DNA of 60,926 nt from Bacteroidales bacterium (GCA_017525245.1 JAFXTE010000079.1:1-60926); one strand, 5' to 3'; numbered from the stretch's first letter, positions 46,901 through 54,904 are shown. The notes: generated from the sequence alone by a model not told the origin. Numbers and translations: made by a program.

Positions 46901-49900
46901 CGGCTGCGACAGCACCGTAACCCTCCATCTGACCGTCAATCCCGTCCACGAAACCACTCTCTACGATGAAGTGTGCGCAGGCAGCAGATACTCTGCCAAC
47001 AGCTTCGACACGCTGTTCACACAAGCTGGCGAATACACCCTTACCAACGTCATCCCGAATGTTTATGGATGCGACAGCACCATCACGCTGTTCCTTACCG
47101 TCCATCCCGTCATGACAACGGAAATCACAGCTGCCGTCTGTTTTGACGAAATCTACGACTTCAACGGGCGCACCCTCAACGAAACGGGTACCTACACCGA
47201 CTCACTGACCACCGAACAAGGCTGTGACAGCCTCGTCATCCTTTACCTTACCGTCTATCCGGAAAAACGCGACACCATCGTTGCGCACATTTGTACCGGT
47301 GAATCCTATCAAGATTATGGATTCAACATCGAGACACCGTCCGAGAACGATTTCTACACACACACCTACCCCGACATTCACGACTGCGACAGCACAACAG
47401 TGCTTCACCTATTCGTTGAAGAACCGACAGAAACGCATATCCAAGCATCAATCTGCCTCGGGGAAAGCTATTCGGACAACGGTTTTAACATCCCGAATCT
47501 GGAAGTCGGCGAATACGACTTCGACCAGATGCACATAACCACTTTCGGCTGTGACAGTGTTGTTTACCTGCATCTGACCGTAAACCCGACCTACTATCTT
47601 ACAGACACTCTGACTGTGTGTCAATCACCTATCCCCTACCTCTATCCCGCTACCAATGAATACATCAACATCTCCAATGCAGGACAACTCGACACCGTTC
47701 TTGCCCATACGACAACCAGCGGATGCGACAGCGTTATCGCCCTCACCCTTTACGTCATGCCCGCTGTCACTCACGAAGAATTTGTAACCTTGTGCAGCAA
47801 CAGCGACCAGCTGCCTTACTCTTTCGGAGACATGTCACTTAACGAGTCGGGAGACTACTCTTACACACTCCCCGCAGCTATCGGTTGCGACAGCACGGTG
47901 GTACTGCACCTGACAATCAACCAGACCGACACTGTGGAGCTGACAGTGAATGCCTGTGAGGAGTTCATTTGGAACGACATGCACTACACGGAATCCGGCG
48001 ATTACACGCAAACCTTTGACAATATGGCTGGCTGCGACAGCACCGTCACCATTCATCTGACCATATTCCCGCTCTTCCAGAACGAGATTTCGGAAACTGC
48101 TTGCGTCAGCTACACTTGGAACGATGAAACTTACACCGAGTCTGGCGATTACACCCAGCATTTCAACTCTGTCCATGGCTGTGACAGCGCGGTAACCCTC
48201 CATCTCACCATACTACCTGCGTCTGACGTTGAATACACCGTTTCGCTCTGCCAGGGCGAACCTATGAACCTTTACGGTTTTGACACGCTGGTAACGACAG
48301 TCGGAACACACATCCTGACCCACAGCGATCTTAACATCCACGGCTGCGACAGCACGACTACGGTAACACTGACCATCCTGCCTAACTTCTCCACCGACAC
48401 GCTCGTCAATGTCTGTGACATGGATCTTCCGTTCGTTTGGGACAACAACGAGTACTTCAGCTATACGGAAACCGGTGACTACGACATACACTTCCAGACC
48501 ATCCACGAATGCGACAGCGTCATTCATCTGCATTTGCAGGTGAACTCCTCATTCGAGAAAGACACCTCCGTGACCGTCTGTATCGGTGCCTTGCCGTACG
48601 TTTTCTGCGAAGGTTTCTCTTTCAACGAAACCGGCAACTACAGCGTCAACCTCCAAAGTGTAAACGGTTGTGACAGTGTATGGAATCTGCATTTGTTTGT
48701 CACTCCGAACGCAGAACATGACGTTTTATTAAGCATTTGCGACAATGAACTTCCTTATTCCTATAATGACGAAGTGGTTCTCACGGAAGCCGGAAATTAT
48801 GACATTGAAGAGACCGACCTCGACAACTGCGTCACCATCACCCACCTTACGCTTATCGTCAACCCCACCTATCATGGATATGACACGGTTACGGTCTGCG
48901 AGGAGACACTGCCCTACATCTATGGCTCTACTCCCTTAAATACTGCTGGTGAACACGATGTCCATCTGAATGCCATAACCATGTGCGACAGTATGATTAC
49001 GGTTCTGTTCAACGTAATCCCATCCGCCCGTGGCGAAGAGGAAATGTACGTTTGCCCCAGCGATCTCCCGGTCAGCTATGGTGGAAGTCTTTTCGAGGAG
49101 GAAGGCATCTATGAGGTGGCATTCCCGCGTGAAGGCCTTTGCGACAGCATTGTCACCTTCAACCTCCGCGAATGGCCGGAATATCTGATTAATGAGGAAC
49201 AAGCGTTGAGCATCCAAGAGCTGCCATACTGGTGGCGTGGCATGGAAATCAACCAATCCGGTGACTATTTCGACTCACTGACTACCATGCATGGTTGTGA
49301 CAGTATCTATCGCCTGCATTTTATAGCATACGAGGCACAAGTGATTGAAAGCGACCCCATTGTCCTGTGCGAAGGGGAAACAGCGGAATGGCACAACATG
49401 TTCCTTTCCCAATCAGGCATCTATTACGACACCGTCACCAACACAGCCACAGGATTCTCAGACATCTATCAGGTGGCCGTCACGGTGAACCCCTCCTACT
49501 TGTTCATAGACTCGGTCACGGTCTGCAGCAGCGACCTGCCCTACCTCTGGCATGACCTCATCATCTACGAAGCCGGTATCCGCAATATCTATTTCCAAAC
49601 GGAAGAGACCTTCTGCGACAGCATCTATCGTCTTGTCCTCAATGTCAACCAGTCATATCAAGTCACCGAATCGGCTGCGGTATGCGCGTACGACCTGCCT
49701 TACGAATGGCGCGGCATGTCACTCACCGAAAGCGGTGACTACAACGACTCACTTGCCACCGTGGACGGCTGTGACAGTGTCTTTACTCTCAATTTTGTGG
49801 TTTATCCTTCAATAGACAGTTTGCTCATTGACACGGCCTGCACAAGCGGCCTTCCTTACTTGTGGCGTGGGCACCAGATAACAACTGCCGGCAGCTACTA

Positions 49901-50711
49901 TGACACTATCCCCAACGCTTTCGGATGCCAAGACGTGTTCGGATTACAGCTGACCATCAGTCAATCCAGCGACACTACAATTCAAGATATCATCTGCGCC
50001 GGAGAGACCTACACGCTTAACGGATTCAATATCCCCACCGATCACCCGAGTATCCTTTATGACCAGCGAACCACCGTCAACAGCCAAGGCTGCGACAGCA
50101 CCATCTTCATTATGCTGGAAGTGCTGCCGTCATATCTGATCGAAACCAATGGACAAACTTGTGAAAACGTACCTTTTGAATGGCGTGGACGCGAATATGA
50201 CCAAGAAGGCACCTATTACGACAGTCTGTTCACAGAGTCCGGCTGCGACAGTGTCTTTGTCCTGAATCTCATTGTCCACCCCGCTTTTGACGTTTTCGTG
50301 AGCGACACCGCCATCCGCGAGCATGAATACTCCTTCGACTCCTTTGTCATCACTCCCTACGAAATCGGGACATTCGACTATGACATCCAATACTACACGA
50401 TTTATGGCTGTGACAGTGTCATTCACTTGACCCTCATTGTGGTCAACAATGATGGTATTGATGACCTCACGCTGCAAACATTCTCGTTCTATCCGAATCC
50501 GACAAGCGCACTATTGAACATCAGCGGTGATCAGATGCATCTGGTGGAAGTCTTCGGTCCCGACGGAAAACTGATCCGTCGTGAAAATGCTGACTCACCG
50601 GAATTCACAAGAATTGATGTGTCAACCTTAACCACCGGATATTATCTTGTGAAAATCACGCTTAACGACGGCAAAACCGTTACACGGAAGATTGTTGTGA
50701 ACAGACAATAA
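40929..50711 (+). CDS. Giant repetitive surface protein with type-A T9SS sorting domain
   Basis: A 3260-residue exported protein, architecturally a sibling of the preceding giant. Signal peptide 1-20 (KKKFYLFTLLLMFVSVMHG). Residues ~25-370 form a PCMD-like domain (NNNYDYWGG, RPDSISLWARFSF, VAFDAIYCIYDKSLSSLKINGVEN). Residues ~370-975 are Ig-like units (NITGSSIICEGTSTNLTASGAYSYAWSTGATT and relatives; CGPGSVTLTAS type). Residues ~976-3170 carry more than forty ~47-60 residue units built on C-x6-Y/F-x-W/F-NG, an SG turn, and GCDSxVxLxLTV; several lose the first Trp. Residues ~3177-3260 are a T9SS type-A sorting domain (FSFYPNPTSALLNI, VEVFGPDGKLIRR, GYYLVKITL, TRKIVV). Unlike its neighbour it has no FISUMP domain, and its units are more diverged from each other. 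Probably a cell-surface adhesin or filament; the ligand is unknown. Confidence 0.93.
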   Translation: MKKKFYLFTLLLMFVSVMHGQHNYFQLPNNNYDYWGGLSTEMPTPAYWYSFSNTACVMSSNTCDMIVAAGGFENHHARVNGYNGTGKAIQLYAVEKVGRTVNGILTTGKSVIASENLSDPSNYVYTQRSGACRWAFTGRPDSISLWARFSFLQNEYPKAMMRVHIHGDVDYRDVASHTASTAQTGKIANAYCEMTNPATTPVNGVYKSQWTRFAFKFRYWKPNNQPISTPTLSNTQQPHYILASLSTNRRGNVGLNDSVAFDAIYCIYDKSLSSLKINGVENTQIKNFFNEHEYITHEKTINSGAITYNYSDQICYHSESEIPTISATAKSSLILNISVTQATVSNPRATITVMHNDSSTYVYTIHFSNMHPAVDLSLNSPDGHYTVCEGEPVTVTASGAENYVWSNNMGTNATINPTTSGNYTVTASNTGGCSAYATAYVTINPIPNVNITGSSIICEGTSTNLTASGAYSYAWSTGATTASINVSTEGSYSVTGTSSAGCTKVSSFNVDVQAAPVITINGPTVICNGTETVLTASGATNYAWNNGSETGSTLTITTGGIYTVTGSTTGGCAGTTSLTIQGKPTPTVTISGPSLICGNTPATLVASSNLPGVNFVWSTGATGNTISAAYSGFYSVTASLNGCESSLTHTLSTAPAPAMPTVTPAFRCGPGSVTLTASSVEGTSCYWYASNTSQEVLAIGDTFNTPTLTVSNTYYVSAQNTTGCLSDRAPVTASIYAAPSAPTVSSITQCGEGDITLTATSSDPIQWYSDAQGENTISSTQHISQTTTYYAAAVNENNCKSALVPLTVTIYQKPQPPVVTDPEPVCSNSTINVTLSATSAVGTNVKWYDSEMNYKGQGNTYQVRNVSSSTTYYATAYNSDCESDPVAINIIKNPLPAEPTVSCAPLCAPGEATLVADAGGLSVKWFDANNNFLAEGLTYSANISTTTVFKAVAFDNETLCESAPVNVTALVAQTYQDEFTVSTCEPYVWNGITYSQSGNFTDTLQSISGCDSIVTLHLDINESFNQTIDTTVCGEFVWNGQTYTSSQTITDEYQSVSGCDSTVTVNLTVHNSVQIAKTITICSNQLPFHYAGRTFTSGGTTVITTTNAAGCDSTITLTLIVNPQPSLPNISPSSITNCGENSITLNGSAGTNGTVCRWYASETDAVPFMTSNNFQYSFAESTTIYASSYNANTGCESDRTPINITINPIPTEPEVEPVTRCGAGAVTFNAVVDETASTCRWYSNQYTNNPLYIGLDFTRTIVATSTFYVQSYNTTTGCMSARIPVVATVNIPPSKPQATPVSNCGPLTTDLANYVSSGNGLYRWYNQNGDFLSEGNHYNTTVNETSTFYVSLFNEFTSCESELSPLTVTINEDYASQDIYDTTCQNVHYQNHNVDQTFVTPGETSIVTNTLSSTGCDSLVTLHLFVRPQITNEIAISACGHYDWDGSVYTNSGVHTRTYTAANGCDSVVTLTLTITPSDSTNIYAVACEEYVWNDVPYTQSGTYYQSYPNMFGCDSVIALHLTINPAYHENLVVTACEEYTLNSETYHESGDYTQTYTTANGCDSIINLHLTINHNQNVIINDEICEGSAYTMNGFDTTFTEVGEYTLIHYDTTIHGCDSTTVLHITVNPVFNTVLESAICYNESYEFNGQTLTESGTYFDNQQSVTGCDSITTLHLTVFPQQIDTITAHTCYGVSYHDEGFDIYNPTESGFHYNYDYDIHNCDSTTVLHLIVHQPDTIILNASLCNGETYTENGFNVTATEPGEFTYTQELQNIFSCDSIVILHITVNAPHQLELYDTICSGNAYTQFGFDTLCANAGEYTLMHHNDNIYGCDSTTTLHLTVRPSYLQTITSAICESGSYQFNGQTLTESGIYTANLSSINGCDSIVTLNLTVGTEYRDTITAHLCIGESYNQNGFHINQPTETQYYQLDTVAQNGCDSSVVLHLYVHELKALDIFATICFDEIYFENGFNVTPERTGDTICTKVMSTAYGCDSTVTLHLTVNPVHETTLYDEVCAGSRYSANSFDTLFTQAGEYTLTNVIPNVYGCDSTITLFLTVHPVMTTEITAAVCFDEIYDFNGRTLNETGTYTDSLTTEQGCDSLVILYLTVYPEKRDTIVAHICTGESYQDYGFNIETPSENDFYTHTYPDIHDCDSTTVLHLFVEEPTETHIQASICLGESYSDNGFNIPNLEVGEYDFDQMHITTFGCDSVVYLHLTVNPTYYLTDTLTVCQSPIPYLYPATNEYINISNAGQLDTVLAHTTTSGCDSVIALTLYVMPAVTHEEFVTLCSNSDQLPYSFGDMSLNESGDYSYTLPAAIGCDSTVVLHLTINQTDTVELTVNACEEFIWNDMHYTESGDYTQTFDNMAGCDSTVTIHLTIFPLFQNEISETACVSYTWNDETYTESGDYTQHFNSVHGCDSAVTLHLTILPASDVEYTVSLCQGEPMNLYGFDTLVTTVGTHILTHSDLNIHGCDSTTTVTLTILPNFSTDTLVNVCDMDLPFVWDNNEYFSYTETGDYDIHFQTIHECDSVIHLHLQVNSSFEKDTSVTVCIGALPYVFCEGFSFNETGNYSVNLQSVNGCDSVWNLHLFVTPNAEHDVLLSICDNELPYSYNDEVVLTEAGNYDIEETDLDNCVTITHLTLIVNPTYHGYDTVTVCEETLPYIYGSTPLNTAGEHDVHLNAITMCDSMITVLFNVIPSARGEEEMYVCPSDLPVSYGGSLFEEEGIYEVAFPREGLCDSIVTFNLREWPEYLINEEQALSIQELPYWWRGMEINQSGDYFDSLTTMHGCDSIYRLHFIAYEAQVIESDPIVLCEGETAEWHNMFLSQSGIYYDTVTNTATGFSDIYQVAVTVNPSYLFIDSVTVCSSDLPYLWHDLIIYEAGIRNIYFQTEETFCDSIYRLVLNVNQSYQVTESAAVCAYDLPYEWRGMSLTESGDYNDSLATVDGCDSVFTLNFVVYPSIDSLLIDTACTSGLPYLWRGHQITTAGSYYDTIPNAFGCQDVFGLQLTISQSSDTTIQDIICAGETYTLNGFNIPTDHPSILYDQRTTVNSQGCDSTIFIMLEVLPSYLIETNGQTCENVPFEWRGREYDQEGTYYDSLFTESGCDSVFVLNLIVHPAFDVFVSDTAIREHEYSFDSFVITPYEIGTFDYDIQYYTIYGCDSVIHLTLIVVNNDGIDDLTLQTFSFYPNPTSALLNISGDQMHLVEVFGPDGKLIRRENADSPEFTRIDVSTLTTGYYLVKITLNDGKTVTRKIVVNRQ

Positions 50712-50715
50712 TCGG

Positions 50716-50790
50716 ACTGAGGACTTGAGACTGAGGACTTGAGAAATGAGACGTAAGACGATTAACCCTTGATCTCTTACGTCTCATTTC
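50716..50790. repeat. Heptamers and perfect 16-bp inverted repeat after the second giant gene
   Basis: GACTGAG/GACTTGA heptamers are followed by GAAATGAGACGTAAGA (50743-50758) and its exact complement at 50775-50790 around a 16-base loop. It may act as a transcript end, but lacks a T run. Confidence 0.85.
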
Positions 50791-50827
50791 AAAATCAATA
50801 ATCAAGTAATCCAATACACATCAAAAA

Positions 50828-51721
50828 ATGAAACTGCAAGAAAAAACTTATTGGATCCAACTTTTGGTTCTAGCATTGTTTATGTTAGGCGGTATGTTGT
50901 TGTTTTCCTCTTTGGCGTCACTTGTTTTATTGTTGATTTACCACACCCCTTCCATGCTGGAGGCTTCTGATCCGGTCACGGCCATCCGCATCAGCCAGAC
51001 ATTCGCCACAATCGGAACTTTTCTGCTGCCGGCACTGCTGTTCGCCTACTGTCAGGACCGTCAATGGTTCGATTACAATGCCGCGAACCGCCGTCCGAAC
51101 GCCTCTATGACCAACATTGTCTTGATTCTGTCCGTCACATTGCTTCCCGTCGTCGGTGTATTGTCTGCTTTCAATATGGCCATTATGCCACAAGAGGGTG
51201 CCTTGGCGGAGTTCATGCGCGATTTGGAGGAGGCCGCCAACCACATTCTGGAGCTGCTTACAAGCCAGCGAAGTTCATGGGACTTGGTTTCAAATTTGTT
51301 GGTTCTGGCCGTTTTAGCCGGTGTATGTGAGGAATTTCTCTTCCAAGGGGCTCTGCAACCGCTGATGACAAAATGGACCAAAAACCCGCATGTGGGCATC
51401 CTGCTCACAGCATTCATATTCAGCGTTCTGCATTTCCAGTTTTATGGATTTATTCCACGATTTGCGTTAGGGGTATATCTGGGGTACCTTTTCTATTGGA
51501 GCCGCTCTCTATGGCTGCCGGTTTTGGCTCATGTGCTGCACAACGCCCTCTCTATTTTGGTGGATTTCACGCTGCAAGGGAGAGGAATTGATACCGACAA
51601 TTTGCAATTCACCGATATCCATGGTTCTACCCTTGTGGTCATCTCCTGCGCCTTGGTGAGCGCTATGGGAATCGTGTTTCTGTGGAGGACGCACCGGGAC
51701 ACATCTGCAACGGAAATGTAG
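50828..51721 (+). CDS. CPBP-family intramembrane metalloprotease-like protein
   Basis: A polytopic membrane protein of 297 residues in the CPBP (Abi/Rce1-like) family. About seven to eight hydrophobic segments. Motif 1 reads E168-E169-F-L-F-Q173 rather than the usual E-E-x-x-x-R; motif 2 is F198-S-V-L-H202; motif 3 is H235-V-L-H-N239. Glu and His ligands for catalysis are kept; the Arg-to-Gln change is notable but its effect cannot be judged from sequence. The gene lies 116 bases after the second giant gene, separated by an inverted repeat. Roles of CPBP proteins range from prenyl-protein processing to immunity; a link to the giants is only positional. Confidence 0.88.
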   Translation: MKLQEKTYWIQLLVLALFMLGGMLLFSSLASLVLLLIYHTPSMLEASDPVTAIRISQTFATIGTFLLPALLFAYCQDRQWFDYNAANRRPNASMTNIVLILSVTLLPVVGVLSAFNMAIMPQEGALAEFMRDLEEAANHILELLTSQRSSWDLVSNLLVLAVLAGVCEEFLFQGALQPLMTKWTKNPHVGILLTAFIFSVLHFQFYGFIPRFALGVYLGYLFYWSRSLWLPVLAHVLHNALSILVDFTLQGRGIDTDNLQFTDIHGSTLVVISCALVSAMGIVFLWRTHRDTSATEM

Positions 51722-51736
51722 GAGTAAGATATTACA

Positions 51737-51764
51737 GTAGAGACGTTTCAGGAAACGTCTCTAC
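51737..51764. repeat. Palindromic element after the CPBP gene
   Basis: GTAGAGACGTTTC, AG, then GAAACGTCTCTAC: a perfect 13-bp inverted repeat. The core is the same as at 16251. It lies 15 bases beyond the CPBP stop and could terminate or stabilise that transcript. Confidence 0.9.
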
Positions 51765-51892
51765 ATTGCTAACTTCCTTTTAATCAACATAGCCACACAG
51801 CATTCTTAATTTTTGCCCCCTGTATCCTGTTTTTTAATGATTGTGTCCAACAAGTGCCGCTGCTAATAAAAGCCAACAGCCAAAAGCGAGTT

Positions 51893-52135
51893 TCACGGCA
51901 CAGGGTCGTAGCCGCTGCCGCCCCACGGATTGCAGGAAAGCACGCGTTTCAACGTAAGCCATGATCCCTTGATGGGACCGTGTTTCCTGATGGCTTGGAT
52001 GCCATAGTTGGAGCATGTCGGTGTATAACGGCAGGAGCGCCCGATAAGAGGGGAAAGGGTTATTTGATAAAGCCTGATCAGTCCGATCAGGAATTTCGAG
52101 ACCCATGAGCGCACGAACAAGCAGAATTTCCTCAT
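51893..52135 (-). CDS. yidD: Membrane protein insertion efficiency factor YidD
   Basis: An 80-residue YidD homologue, a membrane-associated accessory factor for YidC-dependent insertion. Family motifs are intact: [31 protein letters not shown], then [18 protein letters not shown] with the conserved cysteines. An amphipathic N-terminal helix precedes them. Its start overlaps the rnpA stop by 4 bases (52132-52135), giving coupled translation. Confidence 0.95.
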   Translation of the reverse strand: MRKFCLFVRSWVSKFLIGLIRLYQITLSPLIGRSCRYTPTCSNYGIQAIRKHGPIKGSWLTLKRVLSCNPWGGSGYDPVP

Positions 52136-52524
52136 TTTTCAGTTTCCTTATTCACGACAGCCTGCAATTCCTCAAAAACGTGCTCTGCTGCCGCACATAC
52201 TTGCGTGAAATTCGGCAAATCCCCGCCCACATACATCCAGCACATCTCCACGCCAAACTTGTCAGGTAGCACTAACCGATGGCGATTCAGGCGGTAAGCT
52301 TCACGCATAAGCCTTTTCACGCGATTGCGGTCCGTCGCGTGCGTAAAACGCTTTTTAGACACAATCATCGCCACCTTGGTGTCTTGGGAGCCAAGATTAT
52401 AAAAACATTTGATTGGAAAAGAGAAGACAAAACAGCGTTGCTGCACAATGCTCTTTATGCGCAACGAAGATTTCAGACGAATTGATTTCGGAAAAACCGG
52501 TGAATTAACGTCTGCGGCCAGCAT
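52132..52524 (-). CDS. rnpA: Ribonuclease P protein component
   Basis: The protein subunit of RNase P, which assists the catalytic RNA in 5' processing of tRNAs. It has 130 residues. The RNR signature is intact ([18 protein letters not shown]), preceded by [15 protein letters not shown]. The start at 52524 is the only ATG before the family's FPKSIRL segment and lies inside the hemD coding region, a 20-base overlap with its end (52505-52524). Next to yidD, the usual partner; rpmH, which often precedes rnpA in other bacteria, is not here. Confidence 0.94.
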   Translation of the reverse strand: MLAADVNSPVFPKSIRLKSSLRIKSIVQQRCFVFSFPIKCFYNLGSQDTKVAMIVSKKRFTHATDRNRVKRLMREAYRLNRHRLVLPDKFGVEMCWMYVGGDLPNFTQVCAAAEHVFEELQAVVNKETEK

Positions 52525-53269
52525 ATTCCTTCAAAAAGGCATCCAAAGCTTCCGTCAAGGACGGATAATCCTTGGTGGGAGCCATGACGTGCAATTTCCA
52601 GCCAGCCTCTTCCACAGCCCGCTTAGCGGCATTTCCAAGTGCGGCAAAGGCGAGTTCACCCTGCTGGAAATCCGGATAGTTGGCTTGCAGCGATTTCACT
52701 CCGTTAGGGCTGAAAAAGACAATCATGTCATATTTCTCAATATTGACATCATGAACCAAATCAGCAGGAGCGATCACAAAGACAACGGCCTGTGCGAACT
52801 TAATCTTATTTTCCACCAGAACTTGCTCCAGCTGAGAAGGAATACCGTCCTGACTGCATGGTATCAACATACTCATCTCCTTGTTTCGGATGAGAAGTTC
52901 ATAGAAGCTGCTGGGATGGGCGTCTTTCGCGGCAAACACACGGCGTTTGCGATAAGGGACGTATTTCTGCAAATAGAGCGCAATAGGCTCTGTGGCACAA
53001 AAATACCTCATTGATTCCGGCATTTCCACCCGCAATTCTTTACACAATTCAAAGAATTTGTCAATCGTGTTCGTGCTGGAAAAGACAATGGACTCATAGT
53101 CCAAGATATTGATATGTGTTTTACGAAAATCAAGAGCCGTAGTGCAATTGATCTTGAAAAACTTATAAAAATCAACGTTGATGCTATACTTTTTTATCAG
53201 TTCTGCGTAAGGTGATCTTTCAATATCCTCTGGCGCATTTTGGGAAACTAATATGTTTTTTATCTTCAT
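52505..53269 (-). CDS. hemD: Uroporphyrinogen-III synthase-like protein
   Basis: A HemD-family protein of 254 residues; HemD cyclises hydroxymethylbilane to uroporphyrinogen III. The two-lobed pattern is visible: ILVSQNAPEDIERSPYAELIKKYSINVDF at the front, IVFSSTNTIDKFFELC (first lobe), SMRYFCATEPIALYLQKY, then the second lobe with DMIVFFSPNGVKSLQANYPDF and FAALGNAAKRAVEEAGWKLHVMAPTKDYPSLTEAL. Sequence conservation in this family is low, so the enzymatic call rests on fold motifs and on the DUF4271-hemD-rnpA-yidD gene order. No other haem genes are nearby. Confidence 0.88.
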   Translation of the reverse strand: MKIKNILVSQNAPEDIERSPYAELIKKYSINVDFYKFFKINCTTALDFRKTHINILDYESIVFSSTNTIDKFFELCKELRVEMPESMRYFCATEPIALYLQKYVPYRKRRVFAAKDAHPSSFYELLIRNKEMSMLIPCSQDGIPSQLEQVLVENKIKFAQAVVFVIAPADLVHDVNIEKYDMIVFFSPNGVKSLQANYPDFQQGELAFAALGNAAKRAVEEAGWKLHVMAPTKDYPSLTEALDAFLKEYAGRRR

Positions 53270-53317
53270 TTTAACGTATTGATATTCTCAACAATTATCT
53301 ACTTATCTGTCTTGATA

Positions 53318-54004
53318 TTAAATATTTAACAATACCTTTAGGAATAAAGCCCAAGGCAAAATTTCAAGGGTGCAAAAATAGAGAAAAAAATGAAACCTAT
53401 GGCCGTTCATGGAATTAATTTTTAACATTCGATATACCCAGACGGCAAACAGAGCCACAAAGACAACTGCAATCAAGTAATAGACAGCACGAAAACCGGA
53501 ATAATGCGTGAGAATGAGCATCGGAAACAGAAAAACGGAAATGTCTGTCAGAAAAATGAATTTGTACTGGTTGACAGACGTGCGTTCCTTGTCTCGGTCA
53601 AAAAGGAAAGCATAAACTTCATTACAAAGCAGCTTGAAAACGTAGGCTGCGACCAACATCGCCAAAAAGAGGCCGATGTAGGCGATAAAAGGCCATTTGG
53701 AAACCGCCTTGGGAATGAACGTGCCACAAAACATGGCCAGCCCTGTTGTAATGGTGATTAAATCGAATGCAAGCACGAAAATAGACCTTCTGTCCTCAAT
53801 GATTTTGCCTTCACGCTGCAAGAGAGAAAAATGGCGCTGGGAAAACAATGCCCTGAAAATAAGCGTCAGCTTCCTGCGGAAGGTGAGAAACGTCATAGTG
53901 AAAATAAACAACAACAGACAGAATATCAATGTAATCCAACTATTCGGGCGTGCAACAGCATCCCATTGGAATTGAGTTACGGAAAGCCAATGCCGCGTGA
54001 ACAT
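53318..54004 (-). CDS. DUF4271 membrane protein
   Basis: A 228-residue integral membrane protein with about six hydrophobic segments (LIFCLLLFIFTMTFL, FVLAFDLITITTGLAMF, FIAYIGLFLAMLVAAYVF, FIFLTDISVFLFPMLIL, YLIAVVFVALFAVWVY, and FLYFCTLEILPWALFL near the C terminus). The pattern and the position immediately upstream of hemD fit DUF4271. The family has no established function. It starts 39 bases after the preceding T9SS cargo gene and is followed by hemD after 48 bases, so it is likely part of one operon. Confidence 0.85.
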   Translation of the reverse strand: MFTRHWLSVTQFQWDAVARPNSWITLIFCLLLFIFTMTFLTFRRKLTLIFRALFSQRHFSLLQREGKIIEDRRSIFVLAFDLITITTGLAMFCGTFIPKAVSKWPFIAYIGLFLAMLVAAYVFKLLCNEVYAFLFDRDKERTSVNQYKFIFLTDISVFLFPMLILTHYSGFRAVYYLIAVVFVALFAVWVYRMLKINSMNGHRFHFFLYFCTLEILPWALFLKVLLNI

Positions 54005-54043
54005 GGCACTATTGAAAAGACAGACAAACAGAATGGTTATGAG

Positions 54044-54757
54044 TTACTTGATTAAGAGCTTCTTGGTGCAGAGCATCTTGCCGTCAGTCTCCAAACCGTA
54101 AAAATACATACCCGCGTGGAATTTGGTGACGTCAATCTGCTTCTTGCCGCTTTGACTGACAGGAGCGCGGTAAACTTCGCGGCCTGCAAGATTCTTGATC
54201 ACCAGCGATGTGTTGTTTGCAGGGGCTATGTAATCAATGCTCACCGTGCTGACAGCAGGATTGGGATATGCCCGCAACGACACCTGCGGTTCACTCTCGC
54301 GCAGGCCTGTGCCTTCTGCGGAGTACTGGATATAGAAGGAAACCTTGTCGGACTCGTTTTCCGTATTGTAGAAAGTATATTTGACCAATGCTGCGTCTTT
54401 ACAGCCTGTGTATGTGGCATGGAACGCGTTACTTGAATTTGTCGGGACGGTTTCGTTGGCGCCCAATGAAATAGGTTGGGAAAGGTTGCCGGTGTAGCAC
54501 TCCCCGAGGCAAAACAGAATGTCCGTCGTCTCCGTATTGAGAATCAGAGCCTCTTTTTGTACGCGGAACACTATTGGACTCCCTGTCATATTCTGATAAC
54601 CCACAAATGTGTTGACTTCATTCTCTTCATCATACAGAATTTCAAGAATCGTGTCGTTGTCATTCAACACTTGGGATCCATAAAAAAGCTTGATTGACTG
54701 AGCGTTAAGCATAACGACCGACATCAGCAACGCAAGGGTAAGTATTCTTTTCTTCAT
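54044..54757 (-). CDS. Secreted protein with T9SS type-A sorting domain
   Basis: A 237-residue exported protein. Signal peptide 1-19 (KKRILTLALLMSVVMLNA). The mature N-terminal half (20-150) is a beta-rich domain, SIKLFYGSQVLNDNDTI onward, with two cysteines in FCLGECYTG and one in YTGCKDAAL; no family recognised. Residues ~158-237 are a T9SS sorting domain (VSLRAYPNPAVSTVSIDY, LVIKNLAGREVYRA, GMYFYGLETDGK, TKKLLIK). It is preceded by its own -7 box and heads the DUF4271-hemD-rnpA-yidD run. The placement of a secreted cargo gene in front of housekeeping genes is unexplained. Confidence 0.87.
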   Translation of the reverse strand: MKKRILTLALLMSVVMLNAQSIKLFYGSQVLNDNDTILEILYDEENEVNTFVGYQNMTGSPIVFRVQKEALILNTETTDILFCLGECYTGNLSQPISLGANETVPTNSSNAFHATYTGCKDAALVKYTFYNTENESDKVSFYIQYSAEGTGLRESEPQVSLRAYPNPAVSTVSIDYIAPANNTSLVIKNLAGREVYRAPVSQSGKKQIDVTKFHAGMYFYGLETDGKMLCTKKLLIK

Positions 54758-54784
54758 ATTTCTATTCCATTTTAATTAATGCTG

Positions 54785-54792
54785 CAAAAATA
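54785..54792 (-). promoter_or_regulatory. -7 box (TATTTTTG) for the T9SS cargo gene/operon
   Basis: TATTTTTG followed by CAGC on the minus strand, 28 bases upstream of the start at 54757. It would serve the cargo gene and probably the four genes behind it. Confidence 0.65.
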
Positions 54793-54839
54793 CATTTTCT
54801 TGACTTCCCTCCGATTAAGATGTTTAATTTTTTTTTTGA

Positions 54840-54904
54840 ATTGTGATTTGTGATTAGTGAACTGTAATCACTGCCTATTTTCAAATCACAAATCACCAGT
54901 CACA
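54840..54904. repeat. Heptamer inverted arrays (TTGTGAT)
   Basis: TTGTGATT/TAGTGAA units at 54842-54866 face their complements (AATCACA) at 54886-54904, so the arrays can fold onto each other. They lie between the COG2403 terminator and the divergent T9SS cargo promoter. Confidence 0.75.
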
